Shown in pieces: positions 1 through 9,200 of a DNA stretch of 64,000 nucleotides. The number at the start of each line of letters is the position of its first letter. The first letter of the stretch is position 1. The stretch is from contig NZ_OY762229.1 in assembly GCF_963665355.1 (NCBI RefSeq), positions 868,001 through 932,000 on the forward strand. Direction: 5' to 3'. This DNA is from an uncultured Desulfobacter sp. (GTDB lineage Bacteria > Desulfobacterota > Desulfobacteria > Desulfobacterales > Desulfobacteraceae). The translations under genes were made by a program, and so were the position numbers. The notes beneath the pieces are model-generated. The model was not told where the DNA came from and did not search any database. It saw nothing but the letters and a program-made list of their open reading frames with translations.

Positions 1-2561
1 AGGTCGATTTTATGGATGCCTTTGGGGACCATCACCCAGAATTGCCCCTCTTTTTTGAAAAGACCGGCAGCGGTCCGGCTGTCCACCTGCACCTGTGACG
101 GCAGCCACTGGCCGGCATTTCCGGGGATGGGAATCGCCGTGTCAATGGCAGCATGAACCTGCATGCCGACCTTCATCGCATCCATTGTCAAATCAATGGA
201 TGCCAGGGGCAGATTTGCACAGCTGTTAAAACAAATATCCTTTTCAAGCAGCCGTTTTTCCAATTCGTCCAGCATCTCCCGGGGCGGAAATTGGGCTGCC
301 TGGGACAATGACGGCATAAGGCACAGCACAAGTGCAAAAAAAGCGGGAAGCATTTGTCTCATGCCGATTTCACTATCCTTTTTAACACCGCCCTTACCAA
401 TGCCCAGCATGCCGGCGGCTAAAAGTACCACAAGGCCCACCCGCAAAAATGCCAGCACCAGGTTGACTTTTGGCCCGATCAGAAAAAAAACCATGGACTG
501 GTCTTTACCCACAGGGCCGGACCAGGAAAAACGGATGGTATTATATGCCGGCCACAGGGGCATGCCCGGGCCTGTCTGGGTCCGGGCTTTGGGGTCATAC
601 TGCATGACTTGGGCGGAACTGGCCACTGGTGCCGGAACCTGGGCGCTGTCCATGTACATGGCCTTGGCCCTGGTGCCCAAAAGTCTTTTTGGGGTTGGTG
701 GGGCCTGTTGTTCCGCCTGTATCCTGGCCTGGTTCTGGACATTGTCCTCCGTCATTCCGACCAGAGACAGAGACCGGGATTCAGACCGGATTACGGTATT
801 TGAGGTATCGGTCCATGTGCTGGCCAGTTCCGGGTATATGCCGATGCGGAGGGTCTGGATGGCAAATGGAATCACTATGGCGGCAAAGCCGATCAGCGCC
901 ACACCCTGGCAAAACTTGAAAAAATTACGCAACCGGCCCGGGGGCAGGTGTTTGAGCAAGGTGAACCCCACCAGAAGAACCAGCCAGATATATTTGGGGG
1001 CCTGGGATTCGTGAAAGATCAGCACCAGGGTGACAAAGGCCAGGAGGGCTAAGGGTTTTGAGTAAACCCGGGACAGGGCAATGGTAAAAATAAGGACCAC
1101 GAAAAAATCAAGCAATGTCCATTTGCCCACCCAGGTGCCGGGGATAAAATCCACCCCCCGGGCATTTATCAGGGTCCAGCCCGCAGGTAAATTCAAGGTA
1201 CCTTTTACGTCATTGAAATCATGGTCCCAGCCCGTTGCCGGCACATTGGAAATCCCGTTTTCAAAGGTGGCATCTGCCACAATATTTATCTGGCCGTTTC
1301 TCAGCTCAATACCGGCTTTGTCGCTGGCTGTTCTTTTTGTGATCAACTGTTCTTTACCATCCACCAGGACCTGGCCCGGATGAATGACCGGATCCAGTTC
1401 CAGGCGCCAGTTGGTGTTCTTTTTGCCTGTGATTTTATCCTGAATAAAATAGCCTGCACCGTCAAAACGCAGCCACAGGGTACGACTCAAGGAGAGCTGG
1501 TCCGGTGCGGGTTCAGGATCTCCCCGTTTGATCTGATTAAAGACCAGTGTGGTGTCAGGTGTCATCAGATAAGCGGGGAAAGATTGCCATTTTGCAGGCA
1601 TGGCCGTCTGCTTAGGATCAATGGGGTCTGCCCCTGAGATCTGCACACGCCTCAGGTCGGTTCGGGCACTAAAGGACCAGATCTCCTTGTCCGGCCAGAA
1701 TGCCTGGTCCGGACGGATGAACTGGACGGTCTGCAAAGGCCCTGCATGGCGCAGATTAAGGCCAAGAGTATAGCGTCCGGGCCTAACCTGGACGGTGATC
1801 CGGCCGTCGGACTCCAGACGGGCGGGCAGCGGGCTTTCAAAGGATACCGGAATGAAAGCACCGCTTTGATATACCGGCCCCAGCACCATCTGCCGGGCCT
1901 GCCCCGACACCTCCAGGGTAAGATCAATGGACATCCGGGCCGGGATGTCATCCTCAATCAGACGGAAACATTCAATTTTCAACCGGTCTTCCATCCGTTT
2001 TTCACGGTCCCTGTGTTTCAGCCACAACCGGCCTTTGTCGTCCAGGTCAGGAAATTTTATGGACTGATTATTCACCTGCAGGCGTACCAGACCTATGGAT
2101 GCCGGGATGTTCAGGCTTTCGGGCATGATTCGCCAGAATAATTTCCCGCTGATTTTGTGACTGCCGGCAGAAAGTAACAGCCCCGGGGTATTGTCCTGAT
2201 CCAGGACCACGGCAGGCTTATCGTCTACCAGCACTTGCCCGGGCCAGTGGCGGTCATTGCCGGGCAGATCAACCCGGGTCTGGACATAGACCTGCCATGG
2301 CTGTTCAAACGTGCCGCCACTGTCTGTCAGATCCAGGCGTAGCTCTCCCGGCCAGGCGCAAAGGACCTGTCCGGCATTGTTGTACATGGGAACACACGAC
2401 AGTCGCTCTTCTTTTCCGTGCAACACCCATTCTTTCCAGGGTTCAAGGGCATCGGGAACGTAAACAGAATCCGTGGCACAGGCCTGGCCATATACTGCCA
2501 GAAAGATTGCGGCAGCCATAAGAAATATACGAACAGAACCCATATTTCGCTGAATGATCAT
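1..2561 (-). CDS. Large exported/membrane protein with duplicated modules (3' part outside window)
   Basis: An open frame of about 853 codons runs from ATG at 2561 to the left edge with no stop. It opens with a signal peptide (RIFLMAAAIFLAVYGQACA) followed by a beta-rich extracytoplasmic part beginning EPWKEWVLHGKEERLSC. About residues 480-575 hold three hydrophobic segments, and another lies near 690-720. A second signal-like helix (about 734-757, MLPAFFALVLCLMPSLSQAA) precedes a module that resembles the N-terminal one: LPGNDRHWPGQVLVD near the start and IPGNAGQWLPSQVQVD near the window edge. This suggests an internal duplication around the membrane segments. I do not recognise a named family. 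Similar long proteins of unknown function occur in sulfate reducers (weak recollection). Frame continuity was checked by reading the translation through the whole stretch. Confidence 0.75.
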   Translation of the reverse strand, partial: MIIQRNMGSVRIFLMAAAIFLAVYGQACATDSVYVPDALEPWKEWVLHGKEERLSCVPMYNNAGQVLCAWPGELRLDLTDSGGTFEQPWQVYVQTRVDLPGNDRHWPGQVLVDDKPAVVLDQDNTPGLLLSAGSHKISGKLFWRIMPESLNIPASIGLVRLQVNNQSIKFPDLDDKGRLWLKHRDREKRMEDRLKIECFRLIEDDIPARMSIDLTLEVSGQARQMVLGPVYQSGAFIPVSFESPLPARLESDGRITVQVRPGRYTLGLNLRHAGPLQTVQFIRPDQAFWPDKEIWSFSARTDLRRVQISGADPIDPKQTAMPAKWQSFPAYLMTPDTTLVFNQIKRGDPEPAPDQLSLSRTLWLRFDGAGYFIQDKITGKKNTNWRLELDPVIHPGQVLVDGKEQLITKRTASDKAGIELRNGQINIVADATFENGISNVPATGWDHDFNDVKGTLNLPAGWTLINARGVDFIPGTWVGKWTLLDFFVVLIFTIALSRVYSKPLALLAFVTLVLIFHESQAPKYIWLVLLVGFTLLKHLPPGRLRNFFKFCQGVALIGFAAIVIPFAIQTLRIGIYPELASTWTDTSNTVIRSESRSLSLVGMTEDNVQNQARIQAEQQAPPTPKRLLGTRAKAMYMDSAQVPAPVASSAQVMQYDPKARTQTGPGMPLWPAYNTIRFSWSGPVGKDQSMVFFLIGPKVNLVLAFLRVGLVVLLAAGMLGIGKGGVKKDSEIGMRQMLPAFFALVLCLMPSLSQAAQFPPREMLDELEKRLLEKDICFNSCANLPLASIDLTMDAMKVGMQVHAAIDTAIPIPGNAGQWLPSQVQVDSRTAAGLFKKEGQFWVMVPKGIHKID

Positions 2562-2941
2562 GACATTGTCCTTTGGGGAAAGAATCTGACAAAATTTAGG
2601 TTGGAAAAACGAATTCAACCCGGACCGTAATTAATTAAGCCACAGTCTATTAGGAATATGCATAAAAATCAATATTGCCCTGCTGTGCAGACAGGGAAAT
2701 TGCATATTACTGACTTACGAAGGTTATACATTCGCCCTGATACGGTTCTTTTACCATATTTAATAAAAAAAAGAGGCATTGGGAATGTAAGTTTTCACTA
2801 ACGAATAAAATAGGTTGGACTTTGGTGATGCTGCTTGATAAATTGATCTGAATTGATGATTTTCCCTAAAAGACTCGTTCTGCATACAAGTTACGAACGG
2901 CTGTTAAACACTTTCAACAATATTTTCTTAAAGGATAAAAT
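2562..2941. other. AT-rich divergent intergenic region
   Basis: This is a 380-base gap between the divergently transcribed membrane-protein gene and the DUF294 gene. It must hold both promoters, but I cannot fix a convincing -35/-10 pair. A purine-rich AAAGGAT lies just before the ATG at 2942 and serves as its ribosome binding site. No gene is visible. Confidence 0.5.
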
Positions 2942-4834
2942 ATGAGTCAGGACTATTTTGTGTTTTTATCAAAAACTGAGCCTTTTTCTTTTTTGCCTGA
3001 AGAAGAGATTAAACATATAGCAGAGTTGATTCAAGTTGAACTCTTTAATGAAAAGAAAATATTGTTTCTTCAGGGAATATCAAGATTAGAAAAAATTTAT
3101 ATATTAAAAGAGGGGAAAGCAGAGCGATTCTATGAAGATATAGATAAAAAAAAAGTAGCATGTGCTCTGCATCAAGGTGAGGTTTTTGGCGGGATATCCA
3201 TTCTTTTAAATGAATCTGTTGTCATAAGATCTTTGGGCATACAGGATCGTACTTGTTTTTATACATTTCCTAAAAACGTTTTTATATCCTTATGTGATAA
3301 ATATGAGGCATTTAAATATCATTTCATCACTATATTCGGGCAAAGAATGCTTGCTGATAAAACATATTCAAATCTGATTGCAAATAAAAGAAGAGATAAA
3401 GATCAGTCCATACAGTTTTTCAGTAACTCCATATCCAGCGTGATAAGAAAAAATGTACTTTTCTGCGGTGCAAACAATTCCATCAAAGACGCTGCAATTC
3501 TGATGAAACAGCACAGATGCGGTTCTATTCTGATAAAACAGGACGGCAGATTTATCGGTATAGCCACAGATCAGGATTTTAGAAACAAAGTTGTGGCGGC
3601 AGAGTTAAAAAGTTCAAATCCTATTTCTGATATAATGTCTAGCCCTTTAATAAGCATACCGGAGCATTCAAGCGTATTTGAAGCCTTCATAAAAATAATG
3701 AAGGCAGAAGTAAAACATCTGGCCGTAATCAACAATGAAAATGATGCCATCGGTGTGATTTCAAACAGCGATCTTATCAATGCCCAGGGCAAACTTCCCT
3801 TTTTATTTATCACAGAAATCAATAATGCGGCATCCTATGAAGAGATATCAAAAAAACAAAAACAGCTTCCCCAAAGCATATATATTTTAATCAATGAAGG
3901 CGCAAAAGCCCAGAATGTAAACAACTTCCTCACGGCAATAACAGATACGATTTTAGAAAAGCTCATAAAATTTGCTTTACAGGAGATAGGGCCGCCCCCT
4001 GCCCGATTTGCTTTTATGGTTATGGGAAGTGAAGGCAGAAAAGAACAGACCCTTAAAACAGACCAGGATAATGCCATTATTTTTGAGGACGTCGGTGAGG
4101 AAAAACTGGAATCTGCCCATGCATATTTTTTAAAGTTAGGTGAGCATGTATGCAATATGCTTGACAAAACAGGATATGATTTTTGTCCTGGCGATATAAT
4201 GGCAAAAAACCCAAAATGGTGCCAGCCTGTTTCCAAGTGGAAAAAGTATTTTAAAGGGTGGATTGATAACGCAAGTCCGGAATCTCTTCTCCAGATCAGC
4301 ATTTTTTTTGATTTTCGTTTTGGATATGGAGATATCAGTCTGGTCCATGAGCTTCGAGAGCATCTTTTTGATTCTTTTGGCAACAGGAAATTTTTCAGGT
4401 ATATGGCTGAAAACACATCTTACTTTAGACTACCCATAGGCTTTTTTGGTAATTTTATCGTTGAATCTAAGGGTAAATTCAAAAATACTTTTGACATTAA
4501 AAGAGCCATGATGTTTGTGGTGGATTTTGTGAGAATATATGCCCTTCAAAACAGAATATCTGCCACGAACACCATAGAACGATTAGAGTTGCTGTATAAA
4601 AAAAATATAATAAGCGAATCCGATTATAATGATTTAAGCCAGTCTTACAGCTATATGATGAATTTAAGATTTATTAATCAGATACATGGAATTATTAACG
4701 AAGGAGGAGAACCCAATAATAACATCAATCCCAAAAAGCTATCAAAAATAGAGCAGCAGACATTAAAAGAAATATTCAAGAAAATAGAAAAAACAAAGAC
4801 AAAGCTTCAACTGGATTTTTTGGGCGTCGTGTGA
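2942..4834 (+). CDS. cNMP-binding/CBS/DUF294 nucleotidyltransferase-like protein
   Basis: The 630-residue protein has the classic order cyclic-nucleotide-binding fold (about 10-140), paired CBS domains (about 165-290), a DUF294 nucleotidyltransferase domain and a helical substrate-binding domain. The nucleotidyltransferase core is visible as GSEGRKEQTLKTDQDNAI (about 362-379), with the Gly-Ser and Asp374-x-Asp376 signature of the polymerase-beta-like fold. Family members are cytoplasmic and are thought to transfer nucleotides under control of cNMP or adenine-nucleotide ligands, but the substrate is unknown. The usual partner, a 3'-5' exonuclease gene directly downstream, is missing. Codon use is much richer in A/T (AAA, ATA, TTT) than in both flanking genes, which suggests separate ancestry. 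The ATG at 2942 follows AAAGGAT. Confidence 0.9.
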   Translation: MSQDYFVFLSKTEPFSFLPEEEIKHIAELIQVELFNEKKILFLQGISRLEKIYILKEGKAERFYEDIDKKKVACALHQGEVFGGISILLNESVVIRSLGIQDRTCFYTFPKNVFISLCDKYEAFKYHFITIFGQRMLADKTYSNLIANKRRDKDQSIQFFSNSISSVIRKNVLFCGANNSIKDAAILMKQHRCGSILIKQDGRFIGIATDQDFRNKVVAAELKSSNPISDIMSSPLISIPEHSSVFEAFIKIMKAEVKHLAVINNENDAIGVISNSDLINAQGKLPFLFITEINNAASYEEISKKQKQLPQSIYILINEGAKAQNVNNFLTAITDTILEKLIKFALQEIGPPPARFAFMVMGSEGRKEQTLKTDQDNAIIFEDVGEEKLESAHAYFLKLGEHVCNMLDKTGYDFCPGDIMAKNPKWCQPVSKWKKYFKGWIDNASPESLLQISIFFDFRFGYGDISLVHELREHLFDSFGNRKFFRYMAENTSYFRLPIGFFGNFIVESKGKFKNTFDIKRAMMFVVDFVRIYALQNRISATNTIERLELLYKKNIISESDYNDLSQSYSYMMNLRFINQIHGIINEGGEPNNNINPKKLSKIEQQTLKEIFKKIEKTKTKLQLDFLGVV

Positions 4835-4951
4835 CGGAGATGAGCTGGATACTGTCCCGGATCCCGGAGAATCGGAATAGCATCCAGTCCCTATCCTTCT
4901 GCGGCCTGGATTCCATGGGCCGCCGGATGGAAACACCCCGTGGACAACATC

Positions 4952-6202
4952 TTATTCCATGGACTCTGCAATACTCACAGCCCTGTCACCCAGCATATTC
5001 ACATAGGAAGCCATTTCATTGTCATACCACCCGTAAATAACCGCCTGGGTAACCTGGATGGATCCCACATGGTCCTTGATATTTTCCAGTATTTTTTTAT
5101 CAATACCCTGCATATGTTCCAGGTTAATGGAAATAGACGCCGTGCGGGTATGGGTTTCATGGCCCTCAATGACCGCCGCCGCCCTGGGGGTGCCAATGAT
5201 GTCCGAGGAGACATTCTGTTTATTCGTAAAGATCAGATACCCGTCGGACTGTTTCTGGGCCGTGTCTTTATATATCTGGTTGATCAGGTCCCTTCTGACC
5301 GGCGGCTTGTCCAGTTCTTCCTGCAGGTTGATCACCAGAATGATTAAAGAGCCGGTGGCGGTGGGGATACGCACGGACTCGGCAATGAAACCGATGCCGG
5401 CCATTTCAGGGATGACCTGTTGCAACGCCTTGGCCGCACCCGTGGTGGTCAGAATGATGTTATTCATGATGGACCGGTTTTTTCTTAAGTCTGTTTTCCC
5501 GGTTCCAGGCAGCCTGTCCAGCACCTGCTGTGAGCCTGTGGCCGCATGAACCGTGGCCATGGATGCGGATAGTACGCGATCCAGTCCAAAGGCATCCAGC
5601 AACGGCTTGATCATGTGGGCAAGACAGGTGGTGGTGCAGGATGCATTGGAAATCAGACAGTGGCGGACAGGGTCATAGTCCTTGTCATTGATGCCCATGA
5701 CCGTTGTCACGGCATCATCAGGTATCATAACGCCTTGTTTCAGTTTAAAGGGTGCCGAGGCAATGACTTTTCTGACCCCAGCCTCCAGATGTCCCCGCAG
5801 GGAGCCCCTGGGAGCGTCTGATTCAAGGGAGGGATCAAGAAACTGGCCTGTGGTATCCACCACCAGTTCCACATTATTATCCGCCCATGGAATATCTTTT
5901 GGGTTTCGTTCGGTGGAAAGTATCTTTATTTTGACCCCATTTACCACAAGGGTACCGGAACCGGGATCAACATCCGTGATAACCGGTTTCCCCTGGAAAC
6001 CGTGCAAAAAGGCCTCCAGACGGCCGTAGGTGGAATCCCGTTCAATGTAGTGGATAAGATCATCCATACAGGTGCCCACTTCTCTGCCCACATTGATGAC
6101 GATTTCATCAAAGAATTTTCTGCCGACATGGTGCCATAACGTCAGTTTCCCTATTCTTCCAAGTCCGTTGATGCCCAGGATCTTTGATGCGTGTGTACTC
6201 AT
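4952..6202 (-). CDS. gap: Glyceraldehyde-3-phosphate dehydrogenase, long atypical form
   Basis: The 416-residue protein catalyses NAD(P)-dependent oxidative phosphorylation of glyceraldehyde 3-phosphate in glycolysis or gluconeogenesis. The Rossmann start INGLGRIGKLTLWHH (about 11-25) and catalytic NASCTTTC (Cys189) with the partner His219 in ATVHAATG are clear. The C-terminal WYDNEMASYVNM is also canonical. The protein is about 80 residues longer than standard GAPDH (about 335), with extra sequence before the catalytic Cys, which lies near residue 150 in classical enzymes. It lies 16 bases downstream of the dikinase-like gene on the same strand, so the two are probably co-transcribed. AAAGGGAAT precedes the ATG. 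The assignment to the family is firm; the physiological direction is not shown. Confidence 0.93.
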   Translation of the reverse strand: MSTHASKILGINGLGRIGKLTLWHHVGRKFFDEIVINVGREVGTCMDDLIHYIERDSTYGRLEAFLHGFQGKPVITDVDPGSGTLVVNGVKIKILSTERNPKDIPWADNNVELVVDTTGQFLDPSLESDAPRGSLRGHLEAGVRKVIASAPFKLKQGVMIPDDAVTTVMGINDKDYDPVRHCLISNASCTTTCLAHMIKPLLDAFGLDRVLSASMATVHAATGSQQVLDRLPGTGKTDLRKNRSIMNNIILTTTGAAKALQQVIPEMAGIGFIAESVRIPTATGSLIILVINLQEELDKPPVRRDLINQIYKDTAQKQSDGYLIFTNKQNVSSDIIGTPRAAAVIEGHETHTRTASISINLEHMQGIDKKILENIKDHVGSIQVTQAVIYGWYDNEMASYVNMLGDRAVSIAESME

Positions 6203-6218
6203 ATTCCCTTTGCCTTTA

Positions 6219-9200
6219 TTAGATTGAGGTTAAATGGTCACTGATTTTCATCTGTCCCTGGTAAACAATGCCCTTATGGCCGTCCAGACTGATGAAATCC
6301 CCTGTATTCATTTTTACACCATTGAGCTCACAAAAGCCTGCCTCTTCATTGCAGACCAGATTTTTACACCCCACCACACAGGTTTTGCCAAGATTGTATG
6401 CCACTACGGCGGCATGGGAAGTCAGCCCCCCCCTGGCGGTCAAAATGCCGTCTGTGGCGTCAATTTCCAGAATGTCATCGGGCACGGTGTCATTGCGAAT
6501 CAAAATCAGGCTGGTATCCGGATCCTGCCGCCTGAAGCCGTCGATCTCTTTAAGTGAGAATACGATTCTGCCGCTCATGGCGCCTCCTGAGACACCTATG
6601 CCCTGGCCCAGTCGGATTTTCTCAAGTCTGTCCGGTGCCGCATCAAACTGTTTGACTTTCTTTCTATCCCGTAAAGACAAATCCCTGGCCTGGAGAATAA
6701 ACACATCTTCAACCGATTCTCCCTCGAAGGTGAACTCCATCTCCTGGGGATTCCAGCCCTCCTCGTAAATCAGCCGCTGGACAATGGTTTTCAATTTTTC
6801 ATAAACCACGGGAAACCGCTGCTCCAGACTGATTTTAACGTCTCTGCTTTCCATCTCCCGCTGCAGTTCGGATATGGGCAGGGTTTTCACCAGACCGGAT
6901 ACCACATCTTCCCCCTGGTTGCCAATGGTAAAATCCCCCCATAACCGAATGGCGTCCCCAGGCAGTTTGGGGCTGTGGGTGAATACCACGCCGGAACCGG
7001 ACTCCCTGGACCGGTTGCCGAATACCATGGCCTGGACTGTGGCAGCCGTGCCCCAGTCATCGGAAATCCCCATAATGGTCCGGTAATTTTTGGCCCGTTT
7101 GGAGTTCCAGGATGCAAACACCTTTTGAATGGATAAAAAGAGCTGGTCCATGGGAGACTCCACGATTTCGATGCCCTGGTCCAGCAGAAGCTGCTTGTAC
7201 GCCAGGGCAACGTCGTGCATCTGATCCCCGGTAAAAAAGCGTTTGAACCGGATGTCGGCCTTTTCCTTATGGCTTCTAATGATGGCGTCAAACCGGTCTC
7301 TCTGGATGCCGAACACCATGCCGTAGGCCTGGATAAATCTGCGGTATGAATCCCACGCAAACCAGGGGTTTCCCGATTTTTCAGCCAGATTTCCGGCAAT
7401 TTGTTCATTGATGCCCACGTTTAAAAATGAATCCAGCATCCCGGGTTGTGAAATGGACGAGCCCGAGCGAACGGACAGCAGCAGGGGATTTTCGGGATCA
7501 CCGAATTTTTTGCCTTCAGTTTTTTCAAGCTGGGCAAGCATATGGGCCACCAGTTGCTGGAAATTCACCGATGCGGGGATGTAATTATCAATGAGATCCA
7601 GACATTTGAACACCTCGGTGGTGATGATGAATCCATTGGGCACCTTAATTCCCAGGCGCTTAAGTTCAATCAGGTTCAGCCCTTTGTTGCCAAGATAGAT
7701 GATATTGTTGCTGAACAGGGCCTTGGCATCAATGGAGCAGACCGCTGACTTGGGGTCGTAGTTGAGAAGGGCGGACAGTTCATCCTGGGTCAGCCGTTCA
7801 GACTGGCGGAACAGAGTGTGTAAAATCCGGTTTAAAAATACATCCAGCTGCTGTAAGCCCAGGGATGTGGCAATCCGGTCCCGGAAAAAAATATCCGCCA
7901 CCCGCTGATCCAGTTTTTTAGCCATTTTGGCGGCTGCCGGTGTATTGGGAATTCTGGCCGATGGACAAAACCCTTCGGGCAGGTATTTTTCAAGTATATT
8001 TTCCCGGCCGATGCGGCTGTCCAGGTTGTTTAAGTTCAGGGAGTGCAGATTGTTGAAATGGTCGTTTACCGCATCGGCAACTGCCCTGGTAAATCCCTTG
8101 AAAATATCCAGGTACTGGGTAAAGGAGCAGGTGGTGATATTGATGGCATATTTTAAAAATACCAGCTGGGTATCCAGTTTGTTGGATACAATGCCGTCCA
8201 GGGCCAGGGCCTGGCGGAACAAATTAAGAACGCTGAAAATCTTTACAAAGGTGGGTTTGGTGATCAATCTTAAGTCAATGCTGTTGATCAGCTCCTCGAA
8301 CAGAACATTGATGACATTTTCAAGCCTCAGGGTCATGCCCAGGGCATCAAACTTGGCCTCGCTGTAAGACCCGTACATGGACGGAATGTCAACGGCAATG
8401 TGGCGCTTATGGTAAATGGATTCGTTTACGGCAAATTTTTCCCTGGACAAAATAATGTTTTTCAACTCCGCCATATAGGCCAGAAGTCCGCCAATCCTGT
8501 TTTCCAGTTCAGGCTCTGCAAGGGCATGCAGAATATCCCTGGGATCGGGTAGACCCAGGGACATATGGGTGTTGACATAACTTTCAAGGTCCAGGTTCTC
8601 AATGCCGTATTTTTCATTGAGAAGGGCGTGGAACCGGATCATCAGTTTTACCCTCTCTCTGTCCAAATCTGTGACCCCTTCTGTCTTGTCAATGACGCTC
8701 TCAATGTCGGCTCTGGATGCGGCAAGAAAATCAGCCGGCGTGGCAAGCTTGTTCAGGGCCAGGGTATGGAAAAGGGCATGGGGACCGTCAATATAGTCTC
8801 CCGTGGTTGAAATGCCATTATATATGGACGGGGGCAGATAGGGTTTAAGCGGTGTTTTATCCAGGGTTTTCCAGAACATCATGACTTCCCGGATAAAATC
8901 TACGATTCGAGATGAACTTTCCACATGGCATTGTTTGCGCAGGAAATGAACCAGCTTATCCCTGCGGAACACCGATTCATCCAAACGGGTGGAAATATCC
9001 CGAAGTTCACCTTCTGCGCCGATCTCGTTGAAAAAGGTGGGCAACAGACGGGCCAGTTGTTTGACCAGATTGTACACCGGCGCAATGTCGGCATTCAGGA
9101 ATGTGGTAATATCCCGGGGAAACAGGTCTGTGTCCCGGATAAACACCCCGCCCACGGCCAGGGACGTAATCAAAGCGGAGAGCAGGCGTTTGGATTTCTT

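Noticed and set aside
163-1014. 283-codon + strand frame over the left edge
   Set aside because: It lies opposite the partial membrane-protein gene, whose translation is clearly protein-like; the + frame has no domain or good start site.
4831-5040. Short + frame overlapping the DUF294 stop, considered as a remnant of the usual exonuclease partner
   Set aside because: Resemblance to exonuclease motifs is very weak and most of it overlaps the GAPDH gene.
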